Assembly: GCA_017416885.1 (NCBI GenBank)
Contig: JAFQAM010000278.1
Location: 1 to 10,786 of the forward strand
Reading direction: 5' to 3'
Length of the DNA: 10,786 nucleotides
Origin: Clostridia bacterium
GTDB taxonomy: Bacteria > Bacillota > Clostridia > Oscillospirales > CAG-272
Below are positions 1-7,785 of this stretch, one piece after another. The notes beneath the pieces are model-generated. The model was given only the letters and a program-made list of their open reading frames with translations, was not told where the DNA came from and searched no databases. The position numbers were made by a program, and so were the translations under genes. Each line of letters starts with the position of its first letter. Position 1 is the stretch's first letter.

Positions 1-159
1 CGAGCAGTTTCAAATGAGAAAACAGGTTGGATTACAAGGCGAAAAAGTGCAGGCAATTAAAGAATTGTCAAGCTTTTTCAACGCAGTAAGGCAAGCTGTT
101 TTCCATTTCAAACCAAACGGGTTCGATTCCCGTAAGGCTAACCGCTGGCGGCTGACTGC
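1..159. other. Unassigned left edge with an isolated tRNA-like T-arm
   Basis: No gene can be named in this stretch. Positions 117-133 read as a complete tRNA T-arm: a 5-bp stem ACGGG/CCCGT closing the 7-base loop TTCGATT. A normal tRNA cannot be built around it. The next seven bases (AAGGCTA, 134-140) have no TAGCCTT partner upstream within the window, and positions 95-111 do not form an anticodon stem. It could be a remnant of a tRNA or tmRNA 3' end, for example an old integration site, or a chance match. One plus-strand frame is open from base 2 to 331, so the first 50 codons could also be the tail of a protein cut by the window edge, but I recognise no family in it. A hairpin terminator follows at 163-184, which would suit an RNA ending here. 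Confidence 0.3.
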
Positions 160-165
160 TCAAAA
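138..165 (+). repeat. Short tandem heptad repeat, CTRRCNG type
   Basis: Four successive 7-base units begin at 138, 145, 152 and 159: CTAACCG, CTGGCGG, CTGACTG and CTCAAAA. The last is degenerate and runs into the terminator hairpin. The unit CTAACCG recurs exactly in a longer heptad tract just upstream of rnpB at 10529-10573. Function is unknown. Confidence 0.5.
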
Positions 166-924
166 AGCGACTTTAGTCGCTTTTACAATTAAAAAGCAAG
201 GCTTAATATATTCCTTCACAATATCGGGATACTTTTCTATTGCCCACTTTTCAGGCAATGGCTCGCAAACTGTGTCAATAATAAAGCCCGCCTTTGCAAG
301 CGCGGTTATAATAGCTCCGAATGTACGGTGATACTTTATCACATCATCAATAAGCCATCTAATATGCCGTTTGCCCATTTGATTGTAGTTTGACATTGTA
401 TAAGAAACTCTTTTGCCGTTTTCATCACGGTTATAATGTCCGTTGCCGTCAAATGTAGCGGTGGAAATCGGATGCTCCTGCGAAAAGAGAAGCGTGCCGC
501 CGTCATTCAGCGCTGAGTACATTTTCTTGGCAAAATTCTCAAAATCCTCAATGTAGTGAAAAGCAAGGGAGCTGTAAATCAAATCAAATTTTTCATTTAA
601 GGTGTCAATATCCGTCATACTCATATTGAGATACTTGATTTTTTCGTGTCCGTTTTCCTTTTTGGCGATTTCAAGCATCTTTTCTGAAATATCAATGCCC
701 ACCGCATTTTTTGCGCCCTTATTAATAAATTCCATACAGTTATGACCGTAGCCGCATCCTAAATCAAGTACACTCTTGTTATTTAAATCGGGAAGCAGCT
801 TTTCCATAGCAGGCTGTTCAAGTAAAGCGTTTAAGTTAATTTCGCCGTTTCTTAGCTCCATATATCCCTTAAAAAACTCTTCATTATCAAAAACATTCTG
901 CTTTTGCGCGCTTAAATTTTCCAT
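160..924 (-). CDS. Class I SAM-dependent methyltransferase, substrate unknown
   Basis: The 254-residue protein has a Rossmann-type methyltransferase fold. The SAM-binding motif I, VLDLGCGYG, lies at residues 52-60. An acidic residue that would hold the SAM ribose is in VGIDIS (75-80). FDLIYSSLAFHY (113-124) fits the motif II region and GGTLLFSQEHP (142-152) the strand after it. No membrane segment or signal peptide is visible, so it should be cytoplasmic. The ATG at 924 is chosen because GAGGTGG sits just upstream of it; an in-frame GTG at 936 lies inside or before that site and is unlikely to be the start. The last codons are part of the terminator hairpin. This broad family methylates small molecules, quinones, tRNA and proteins. 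Nothing nearby points to a substrate, so no specific role is assigned. Confidence 0.9.
   Translation of the reverse strand: MENLSAQKQNVFDNEEFFKGYMELRNGEINLNALLEQPAMEKLLPDLNNKSVLDLGCGYGHNCMEFINKGAKNAVGIDISEKMLEIAKKENGHEKIKYLNMSMTDIDTLNEKFDLIYSSLAFHYIEDFENFAKKMYSALNDGGTLLFSQEHPISTATFDGNGHYNRDENGKRVSYTMSNYNQMGKRHIRWLIDDVIKYHRTFGAIITALAKAGFIIDTVCEPLPEKWAIEKYPDIVKEYIKPCFLIVKATKVAF
163..184. terminator. Bidirectional hairpin terminator overlapping the methyltransferase stop
   Basis: The 9-bp perfect stem AAAGCGAC-type (163-171 with 176-184) closes a TTTA loop. Read on the minus strand it is followed by five T residues, so it should terminate the methyltransferase transcript. It contains that gene's last codons. 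Read on the plus strand it has a four-T tail and could end an RNA coming from the left edge. Confidence 0.65.
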
Positions 925-954
925 AGTCCACCTCACAGTTAATTTGTTATTTTA

Positions 955-982
955 AGTATATCACACCGAAAACAATTGTCAA
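955..982 (-). promoter_or_regulatory. SigA-type promoter of the methyltransferase gene
   Basis: On the minus strand, TTGACA (977-982) is followed after 16 bases by TATACT (955-960). This is a near-consensus vegetative promoter. It would start transcription about 25 bases upstream of the ATG at 924, leaving room for the GAGGTGG ribosome binding site. Confidence 0.75.
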
Positions 983-1034
983 TAAAATATTTCCATAATT
1001 TAATAATTTATAGGGAATTAATCGTTTCATTCTA

Positions 1035-1063
1035 TTGTTTTTATATCAGATTTATGATACAAT
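1035..1063 (+). promoter_or_regulatory. Likely promoter of the glycoside hydrolase gene
   Basis: TTGTTT (1035-1040) and TACAAT (1058-1063) are separated by 17 bases, and the -10 box matches consensus at five of six positions. It faces the divergent methyltransferase promoter. The ribosome binding site AGAGGA follows at 1101-1106. Confidence 0.55.
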
Positions 1064-1110
1064 AATAGTGAGCTTACTTTAGCATACTAAAATATTTTAG
1101 AGAGGATAAA

Positions 1111-3918
1111 ATGAAGCAGGTAGAAAGAAAATACAGATGCGTCCCCTTTTGGTCGTGGAATGACACACTAAAAAGCGACGAGCTTGTAAAGCAGGTCGAA
1201 TGGATGAATGAAAACGGTGTGGGTGGCTTTTTTATGCACGCAAGAGGCGGACTTAAAAGCGAATATTTAGGTGAAAATTGGTTTGATTGCATCAAGGCGT
1301 GCTCTGAAAAAACCAAAGAGCTTGGCATGGAAGCATACGCCTATGACGAGAACGGATGGCCAAGCGGATTTGTAGGCGGCAAGCTTCTTACCGACATAGA
1401 AAATCACGATAAATACTTAACATACAATATCGGTAACTACGACGAAAACGCACTTGTTTCCTACAAAATTCAAGGACAATTTCTTCTAAGAACTAAGGAA
1501 AAATGCGACAATTGCTTAAATGTGTATGAGCACTATTCCACCTCAAATGCCGATATTTTAAACCCCGAGGTTGTGGATAAATTTATTGAGCTGACTCATA
1601 AGCAATACGCAAAGCGCGATACCTATAACCTGAAGGGCTTCTTTACCGATGAGCCACAGTATCAGAGATGGGGCTCGCCGTACACAAAAATGCTTCCAAA
1701 ATACTTTAAAGAGGTATATAACGAGGATATTTTAGATAAATTGGGCTTGCTTTTCGTAGAAAAAAGAGGATATCGCGAATTCCGTTATAGATTTTGGAAA
1801 GCGATGCAAGAGCTGATGCTTGAAAATTTTGCTAAGAAAATCTACGATTGGTGCGACGGGCGCGGATATAAGCTGACAGGACACTATATTGAGGAGGGCT
1901 GCCTCTGTGGTCAAATGGAATGCTGCGCAGGTATTATGCCATTTTATGAATACGAGCATATCCCTGGCATTGACTATTTAGGCGCTTGGCTTGGCAATGA
2001 ACTGTCAGGCAAGCAATGCTCAAGCGTAGCAGCCCAGCTTGGCAAAAAACAGGTTTTAACAGAAACCTTTGCAGGCTGCGGATGGGATGTAACCCCTAAA
2101 CAGCTTAAAAAAATCGCCGAGCTTCAATATGTAAGCGGTGTAAATTTAATGTGTCAGCACTTGCTTCCGTACAAGGAGAATGGACAGAGAAAAAGAGATT
2201 ATCCTGCACATTTTTCAAGCGTAAATCCTTGGATAGAAAAAAGCTACAAGGACTTTAATGACTATTTTTCATACCTTGGCAAAACATTAGCCGAAAGCGA
2301 CGAGGTAGTAAGAGTAGGCGTTTTACATCCAATCCGTAGCGCATATTTTGATTATAAACGCTTCCCAACTGAGGATTATCACGGTCTTGGTAATCTTGAA
2401 AGAAAGCTTGATGCTTTAATGACGAAGCTTTGTAATTTAGGCATAGGACACCATTTTCTTGATGAAACCTTGCTCGCTAAACACGGCAAGGTCGAAGGCG
2501 ACAAGCTGATTTTAGGTAAGTGTCAATATGACTGTATCATTTTACCAACTATGTACACAATGGATAAAACCACAGAGGAGCTTTTAAGAGAGTATGTGTA
2601 TAACGGCGGCAGAATTCTTCTGACCGATAAAAAACCGTCATTTTTAGAGGGAAGCAGATATAACTATAATTATTTAAGAAGTAACACCTCATTTGAAGAA
2701 ATTATTGACACAGAGCCTTGTAAAATCCTAAATAATGATGATGTTCGCATTACATATCGCAAGGACGCAAACGGCAGAGAATTTATTTACTGTGTAAATT
2801 TAGGCAAGGAAATCACAGTAGATTTTCAGCTTAAAAACGGTACATCCTTTGAGTGCTATGACATAATAAGCGACACTTGGTCGGTAATTTCCACCTCAGT
2901 TCATTTTGATGAGGGAAAAAGCTACCTTCTTTATGTGTCCGATAAGGAAATAGACGAATCAAAAGAGCTAAAGCCACTCTATTTAGAAAAGAAATTCACA
3001 CTTAAAAACCAATGCGAAAACTATATTACTCTTGACACATTGTACTATTCATTTGACGGAAATGAATACACCGAGCCAAGACATCATATGTGCGCATTCA
3101 GTGAGCTTCTTGATAAAAAATATAAGGGCAAGCTATACCTGAAATATAATGTAAATATCCACACTCTCCCTGCAAAATGTCAGCTTTTATGCGAAAATAC
3201 CAACCTTTTATCAGTATCCGTAAACGGACAAAATGCAGTAAATCCGCAAAGCTGTGATTTTGATGTAACAGAGCTATGCTATGATGTTTGCAATTTGCTA
3301 AAAACAGGAGAAAACGAAATAGTATTGGAAATGGACTACTACCAGGGCGAAAATGTTTACTATGCGCTCTTTGGCGAAAATGTAACAGAAAGCCTTAAAA
3401 ACTGTCTTGCATACGATAGCAACATTGAAGCAATCTACTTGCGAGGAGATTTCGGTGTTTACGGCAATTTTGAAAGCCACCAAAAGGAAAGCGTTCTTTT
3501 AGGTGATACCTTCTACCTTGACACACAAAAAAGCACCGTAGAGTGTCTGATTTCAGACGGCTTCCCGTTTTTTAAGGGAGACATAACACTGTCTCAAAGC
3601 ATTGAAATAAGCGACACAGATTACGAGCTGATTTTACCTGACGGATTCTTAACCGTAGAAGTAAAAATCAACGGTCAGTACGCGGGCAAAATGATGTTTT
3701 CAAACCGCCTTGATATATCAAAATATCTAAGTGTAGGCAAAAACGAAATAGAGCTTACCGTAACGGCAGGCCTGCGCAACCTCTTAGGCCCATTCCACGA
3801 TAACGAGGGCGAGCCGGGCTTTGTCGGCCCCGACACCTTCGAGCGCTTCGGCTCGTGGCAAAACGGCAAAAGCAATCGCTATAATCCAAAATACGCATTC
3901 AAAAAGGGAATTATTTAA
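1111..3918 (+). CDS. GH106-like glycoside hydrolase (probable alpha-L-rhamnosidase family)
   Basis: The 935-residue protein opens with features I associate with the Glyco_hydro_106 family: VPFWSWNDTL (11-20), GVGGFFMHARGGL (36-48), and YAYDENGWPSG (76-86). A barrel-like catalytic region continues through GFFTDEP (176-182) and TETFAGCGWDVTP (317-329), then GVNLMCQH (343-350). The acidic residues in TDEP and TETF are candidate catalytic groups, but I cannot assign roles to them. After about residue 640 the sequence is beta-rich and looks like galactose-binding-type modules. The C-terminus carries the conserved-looking GLRNLLGPFHDNEGEPGFVG segment. There is no signal peptide, so it probably works in the cytoplasm on imported, rhamnose-containing or related oligosaccharides. 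GH106 is known for alpha-L-rhamnosidases, but many relatives are untested, so the exact sugar is uncertain. The start has AGAGGA four bases upstream. No transporter or sugar regulator gene lies beside it here. Confidence 0.85.
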   Translation: MKQVERKYRCVPFWSWNDTLKSDELVKQVEWMNENGVGGFFMHARGGLKSEYLGENWFDCIKACSEKTKELGMEAYAYDENGWPSGFVGGKLLTDIENHDKYLTYNIGNYDENALVSYKIQGQFLLRTKEKCDNCLNVYEHYSTSNADILNPEVVDKFIELTHKQYAKRDTYNLKGFFTDEPQYQRWGSPYTKMLPKYFKEVYNEDILDKLGLLFVEKRGYREFRYRFWKAMQELMLENFAKKIYDWCDGRGYKLTGHYIEEGCLCGQMECCAGIMPFYEYEHIPGIDYLGAWLGNELSGKQCSSVAAQLGKKQVLTETFAGCGWDVTPKQLKKIAELQYVSGVNLMCQHLLPYKENGQRKRDYPAHFSSVNPWIEKSYKDFNDYFSYLGKTLAESDEVVRVGVLHPIRSAYFDYKRFPTEDYHGLGNLERKLDALMTKLCNLGIGHHFLDETLLAKHGKVEGDKLILGKCQYDCIILPTMYTMDKTTEELLREYVYNGGRILLTDKKPSFLEGSRYNYNYLRSNTSFEEIIDTEPCKILNNDDVRITYRKDANGREFIYCVNLGKEITVDFQLKNGTSFECYDIISDTWSVISTSVHFDEGKSYLLYVSDKEIDESKELKPLYLEKKFTLKNQCENYITLDTLYYSFDGNEYTEPRHHMCAFSELLDKKYKGKLYLKYNVNIHTLPAKCQLLCENTNLLSVSVNGQNAVNPQSCDFDVTELCYDVCNLLKTGENEIVLEMDYYQGENVYYALFGENVTESLKNCLAYDSNIEAIYLRGDFGVYGNFESHQKESVLLGDTFYLDTQKSTVECLISDGFPFFKGDITLSQSIEISDTDYELILPDGFLTVEVKINGQYAGKMMFSNRLDISKYLSVGKNEIELTVTAGLRNLLGPFHDNEGEPGFVGPDTFERFGSWQNGKSNRYNPKYAFKKGII

Positions 3919-3927
3919 TATTTTCCC
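3906..3927 (+). terminator. Weak hairpin at the end of the hydrolase gene
   Basis: GGGAA (3906-3910) can pair with TTCCC (3923-3927) across a 12-base AT-rich loop, and GTTTTG follows. The stem overlaps the hydrolase stop codon and is short, so termination here is only a guess. Confidence 0.3.
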
Positions 3928-3967
3928 GTTTTGCTAACCTGTGGTTGACAAAACAACCGATGGTTTC

Positions 3968-3996
3968 TTGAAGAAGCAGACGCTTTATGCTACTAT
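3968..3996 (+). promoter_or_regulatory. Candidate extended -10 promoter of the LRR lipoprotein gene
   Basis: TTGAAG (3968-3973) and TACTAT (3991-3996) are separated by 17 bases. A TG at 3988-3989 gives an extended -10 (TGCTACTAT). It lies 40 bases upstream of the ATG at 4037, consistent with the lipoprotein having its own transcript. Confidence 0.5.
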
Positions 3997-4036
3997 TAAC
4001 GCAGTTAGCAAGAGTGTTAACGAAAAGGAGAAAACT

Positions 4037-6172
4037 ATGAAGAAAACGAAACTGTTAATATTATTTGTCCTCTTAATCGTATCCTTGTTTTCTATGTTTT
4101 TGCTATCAGCTTGTATGGTGGTGCCAAACACAAACACTGATGCTTTATCATTTGATGATGCAAGCTACATTTACGATGGAACACCAAAATCCATAGAGGT
4201 TAAAGGCTTGCCAAGTGGCGCCTCATTAACATATGATAAGGCAACATCATATACGGATGCAGGAATTTATCCTGTAACTGCCACAGTTACAACATGGGCA
4301 GGGGATAAAATTGTGTTAAAAGCAACACTTACAATTACAAAAGCAAAATACGATATGAGTGGAATTTGTTTTAATCCAGAAACATTTGTATATGACGGCG
4401 AGGGTAAAAGCATTGAAATTGAAGGCTTGCTACCTGAGGGAGTAACAGTTACCTATGAGGGCAACGGAAAAAGCAGCTACGGCTCGCATACTGTTATAGC
4501 TAAATTTACATCAACAAATAACAATTATGAGAAAATTCCTGATATGTCTGCATCATATACGATATATGATGCATCAGGGCTGCCGTTTTACGAAATTACC
4601 TTTGATTCAAACGGCGGCAGTGAGGTTGAAATGCAAACGGCTTTACAAGGAAGCCATATAACCATGCCAACAGCACCGAGAAAAAACGGTTATATTTTTG
4701 ACGGTTGGTATTATAATGATAGTATTTGGGATTTTAGTTCGGCAATAGTTGATAAACATATGACTCTTGTGGCAAAATGGATATCTGCCTATACTTATAA
4801 GAAAAACGAAAGTGGCGGAATTACAATTACGGGCTATAAGGGCAACGAAGCAGAAATTATAATACCCGAAACAGTAGACGGTTTAACTGTTACCGAAATC
4901 GGCGAGCTTGGTAAAAACGAAAGTATAACCTCAATTACATTACCAAGCACTTTAAAAACAATAAAATCAAAAGCATTTTATAGGTTGAAATCTCTTAAAA
5001 CCGCGGTAATCCCATATGGAGTTGAAGTGATTGAGGAAAACGCCTTTGGCTCATATAATCTCTATGCTTTGGAATATAGGGGATGTAGTGCACTTGAAAG
5101 CATTGAAATTCCTGAAAGCGTGACATTTATAGGCGAATATGCATTTGGTGGTTGTATATCACTTAAATCCATTAAGTTTCCAAGCAGCTTAGAGGTTATT
5201 TCCGAAAGTGTTGTAGGAGGCTGCACATCACTTGAAAGCGTTGAAATTTCCAACGGTACTAAAATTATAGATGATTATGCATTTAGCGGTTGCACCAATC
5301 TAAAAACTGTCATTATCCCTGAAAGTGTTATCAAAATAGGAGATAATTTGTTTAGCGGTTGTAGCAGTATTGAATACAAAAAAGAAAAAAGCATCAGATA
5401 TTTAGGCTCAGACTCAAATCCGTATTTAATCTTGGTACAAATCATTGATACCGCCGCTACAAGCGCAATGATAAATCCAAATACAAGATTTATCCATTCA
5501 AACGCATTCGAAAATTGTTCACAGCTTACATCGGTATCGATTCCTGATACAGTTGTATCAATAGGCACTTATGCATTTTACGGTTGTTCAAAGCTATCTG
5601 ATGTGAATATTCCAATAGGTGTAACTGAAATATGTGAAGAGACATTCTTTCGTTGCTTTGCATTAAAATCTATTTCATTGCCCGAGAGCTTAACCTATAT
5701 AGGGCAGGGTGCATTTTATGAGTGTGGTATAGATACGATAGCTATACCTGATAATGTAGTCGAGATAAGCAGAAATGCATTTAGCGAAACAGACTTAACC
5801 TCTATAAGATTTGGCGTGAACAGCAAGCTTGAAATGATAGGCGAAAATGCTTTTTCAGGAACAAAGCTTACTTCGTTTTATTTGCCAAAGGGTGTTAGGA
5901 AGTTAGAATACCGTTCGTTATACTCACAAAAATTAAAAAGCTTGATAATCGCAAAGGATAGTCAGCTTGAAAAAATTAATTCTAATGCAACATACGGTAA
6001 TATAACTACCGTATATTATGGAGGAAGTGCCGAGGATTGGATTGATATATTAATCGATACTAATAAGGACATATTAAATGCAAAGCGCTACTATTACAGC
6101 GAAACAAAGCCTGTCGAGGATGGCGACTATTGGTACTATGATGAAAAAACATGCACACCTGTTATTTGGTAA
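4037..6172 (+). CDS. Surface lipoprotein with MBG-like, InlB B-repeat and BspA-type LRR domains
   Basis: The 711-residue protein starts with a lipoprotein signal: KK, a hydrophobic stretch, and the lipobox LSAC with the acylated Cys at residue 26. Two MBG-like immunoglobulin-type domains follow (about 37-102 and 109-176), both with the YDG(T/E)xKSIE motif. An InlB B-repeat spans about 184-249 (ITFDSNGG to LVAKW). From about 278 to 660 there are BspA-type LRR units of roughly 23 residues, on the pattern LxSIxIPxSVxxIGxxAFxGC. A break at about 445-490 (RYLGSDSNPYLILV) and the tail KRYYYSETKPVEDGDYWYYD resemble segments I know from other clostridial BspA-like proteins. It should be anchored outside the membrane; related proteins bind host or microbial surfaces, but the ligand here is unknown. 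ATG 4037 is chosen because AAGGAG lies at 4025-4030 and the signal peptide begins there; the upstream GTG at 3941 lacks a binding site. Confidence 0.9.
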   Translation: MKKTKLLILFVLLIVSLFSMFLLSACMVVPNTNTDALSFDDASYIYDGTPKSIEVKGLPSGASLTYDKATSYTDAGIYPVTATVTTWAGDKIVLKATLTITKAKYDMSGICFNPETFVYDGEGKSIEIEGLLPEGVTVTYEGNGKSSYGSHTVIAKFTSTNNNYEKIPDMSASYTIYDASGLPFYEITFDSNGGSEVEMQTALQGSHITMPTAPRKNGYIFDGWYYNDSIWDFSSAIVDKHMTLVAKWISAYTYKKNESGGITITGYKGNEAEIIIPETVDGLTVTEIGELGKNESITSITLPSTLKTIKSKAFYRLKSLKTAVIPYGVEVIEENAFGSYNLYALEYRGCSALESIEIPESVTFIGEYAFGGCISLKSIKFPSSLEVISESVVGGCTSLESVEISNGTKIIDDYAFSGCTNLKTVIIPESVIKIGDNLFSGCSSIEYKKEKSIRYLGSDSNPYLILVQIIDTAATSAMINPNTRFIHSNAFENCSQLTSVSIPDTVVSIGTYAFYGCSKLSDVNIPIGVTEICEETFFRCFALKSISLPESLTYIGQGAFYECGIDTIAIPDNVVEISRNAFSETDLTSIRFGVNSKLEMIGENAFSGTKLTSFYLPKGVRKLEYRSLYSQKLKSLIIAKDSQLEKINSNATYGNITTVYYGGSAEDWIDILIDTNKDILNAKRYYYSETKPVEDGDYWYYDEKTCTPVIW

Positions 6173-6174
6173 AA

Positions 6175-6202
6175 AAATCACTCTGCAACCGCAGAGTGAT
6201 TT
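6175..6202. terminator. Strong bidirectional terminator between convergent LRR genes
   Basis: A 12-bp perfect stem (6175-6186 with 6191-6202, core TCACTCTGC/GCAGAGTGA) closes an AACC loop. On the minus strand a seven-T tract ends the run, and on the plus strand TTTCTCTTT follows. It lies directly between the two stop codons and should serve both genes. Confidence 0.9.
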
Positions 6203-6206
6203 CTCT

Positions 6207-7736
6207 TTATTTACCGTATGAATTATAGCTTACAAATATGAAACCGTTATTTACAACCTGCTTTGATTGTAGGTAATTAACAGATATTGTATTTCCGTCG
6301 ATATCAGTAATATGAACATAGGAAGCCATAAGAAGCATTACATCCTTATGCGCATCGGTGGTAAATCCGTTAATTCTTAACTCATAAGAAGCATATTTTA
6401 TAGCATTATTAACCGGCGCTTTTATTACTACGCCATTTTCCAGTTCAACCTCATTTCCGTTTTCATCAAGAGGCATATTGCTGCCAAGCACAGCTTGCGC
6501 AGCTGCTACAATACCGAAATTAACCGTGTTTCCTGTGATTTTTTCATATTGCTCGATGGCATCGTAATTTGCGCTAAAGGCAATATAAATCTCAATATCG
6601 CCATTTGCCGGAACTGAAATTCCCTTGAAATCAAATAAAGCCGGCGCAGATATAGCTTCCGATTTGCCACAATTTGCGCAGATGCCTGTAATAGTGCCGC
6701 TTTCAAGGAAGCTATCGTATGAAACGGTAGCGTTGTCAAAGCTTATATTATGTGAAGAGGTAATAATTTCCTTTGTTGTATCAAGGAAAAATCTAATATA
6801 TGAGGACGGAGCTAAATCGTCAAATACCTTAGCGCCGTTTTCGATTGCTTTTTTATTTGATTCGTTAGATAAAACAATACATTTTAAACTTGTATATTCG
6901 CTTCTTGAGCTGCCGCCAAGCTCAAAATAGAACGGACCAAAGGAAGTAGTTTCAATGATTGAAACATCACTCTTGAACTCGATATATTCAAGACGCGGGC
7001 TACCAAGACCTGTTTCGCTTGATTTTACACTAAATGCTTGAGTTTCAATTCTTGTAACATTTTCGCCGAAAACAAGACTTGTAACAAAGGTTGTAGCGTT
7101 GTTAAATGCACCTTCTCTTATTACTCTTGCATTAATAATTAAGTCGCCACGAAATGCTTGTCTTGTACCGTTAAATGCATCGCCTTCAATAGTATCAAGC
7201 TTTGCAGTAGGAAAATTCTTTACTTCTTTAAGCTTGTTTGCATTTTTTGCAAAGCAAAAGGGAATGGAAATCAATTGACTGTTTTTTCCGAAGTCAATGC
7301 CTCTTAATTGGTCAACGCATTGGTTCATATCGTGAGTTTTTGTCATTGTGCCCGGAAAAGAAACATATCCGCAAACATTTTTAAAATATTTGTTTGTCTT
7401 AATTGATGAGTTCACATTAAAATATGTGATTAAATTTTCTCCTAAATAAGCAGGAAATACAAATTTTGTTAGATAAGTATTGCCAATATCTGATGATGAT
7501 ATGCCAAGAGAAGCAAGTGATTTTTCAATTTCTTCTGTATTGAGTTGGTTTAAGGTGTTACCGCTACCGATATAGTATTTTTCATCATCAAATACTATAA
7601 AGTGCGTTACCGTGTCACCTTCCCAAAGTAAGTTTTCGGGAATTGGCTCTAAATAAGCTTCCTTTGCGCTTGCAGCAACTGCAAAAGAGCATAAAGCCAA
7701 AACCGCAAAAAATACAGTTAAAAGTAATTTTTTCAT
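6207..7736 (-). CDS. Secreted protein with degenerate LRRs and an uncharacterised C-terminal domain
   Basis: The 509-residue protein has a classical signal peptide, with probable cleavage after ASA at residue 24. Residues about 145-305 carry loose BspA-like LRR signatures: LRGIDFGKNSQLISI, LDTIEGDAFNG, VIREGAFNNATT and LVFGENVTRIETQAF. The spacing is irregular compared with the neighbouring lipoprotein. A Cys pair, ICANCG (352-357), follows and could form a disulfide or bind a metal. The last 135 residues (about 375-509) form a separate domain, with NFGIVAAAQAVLG (406-418) and YELRINGF (451-458), that I cannot name. There is no LPXTG signal or C-terminal membrane anchor, so it is released or held non-covalently. 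AAGGAG lies six bases before the ATG at 7736. It is transcribed alone from a consensus promoter and ends at the shared terminator. Confidence 0.85.
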   Translation of the reverse strand: MKKLLLTVFFAVLALCSFAVAASAKEAYLEPIPENLLWEGDTVTHFIVFDDEKYYIGSGNTLNQLNTEEIEKSLASLGISSSDIGNTYLTKFVFPAYLGENLITYFNVNSSIKTNKYFKNVCGYVSFPGTMTKTHDMNQCVDQLRGIDFGKNSQLISIPFCFAKNANKLKEVKNFPTAKLDTIEGDAFNGTRQAFRGDLIINARVIREGAFNNATTFVTSLVFGENVTRIETQAFSVKSSETGLGSPRLEYIEFKSDVSIIETTSFGPFYFELGGSSRSEYTSLKCIVLSNESNKKAIENGAKVFDDLAPSSYIRFFLDTTKEIITSSHNISFDNATVSYDSFLESGTITGICANCGKSEAISAPALFDFKGISVPANGDIEIYIAFSANYDAIEQYEKITGNTVNFGIVAAAQAVLGSNMPLDENGNEVELENGVVIKAPVNNAIKYASYELRINGFTTDAHKDVMLLMASYVHITDIDGNTISVNYLQSKQVVNNGFIFVSYNSYGK

Positions 7737-7754
7737 ATTATTCTCCTTAAAATA

Positions 7755-7785
7755 AAATCGTGCTATAAAGATTATAGCACGATTT
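7755..7785. terminator. 14-bp perfect hairpin: azlCD terminator overlapping the next promoter
   Basis: Positions 7755-7768 pair without mismatch with 7772-7785 around an AGA loop. It follows the azlD stop codon and, read on the minus strand, leads into TTTATTTT, so it can terminate azlCD. It also contains the -10 box and probable start site of the next gene's promoter, so it may instead, or in addition, be an operator palindrome. Confidence 0.65.

Noticed and set aside
81..141. A complete tRNA or the 3' end of tmRNA around the T-arm
   Set aside because: No matching acceptor 5' strand, no anticodon stem-loop, and no CCACCA-type tmRNA end can be found in the sequence present.
14..331. Plus-strand reading frame of 105 codons at the left edge
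   Set aside because: Its second half is antisense to the well-supported methyltransferase gene, it crosses a terminator hairpin, no ribosome binding site precedes its ATG, and the product resembles nothing I know. Only the first part could be the tail of a gene entering from outside the window.
3945..3950. TTGACA as -35 box for the lipoprotein gene
   Set aside because: No acceptable -10 sequence lies 16-18 bases downstream; the TTGAAG/TACTAT pair is a better fit.
3941..4036. Longer N-terminus for the LRR lipoprotein from GTG 3941
   Set aside because: It would place 32 charged and polar residues before a clear lipoprotein signal peptide and has no ribosome binding site; AAGGAG directly before ATG 4037 decides the start.
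4900..5960. Recurring short similarities inside the lipoprotein gene, considered as a repeat array or CRISPR
   Set aside because: They are in-frame, imperfect LRR codons about 69 bases apart encoding AFxGCxxLxxIxIP units, with no constant repeat or unique spacers.
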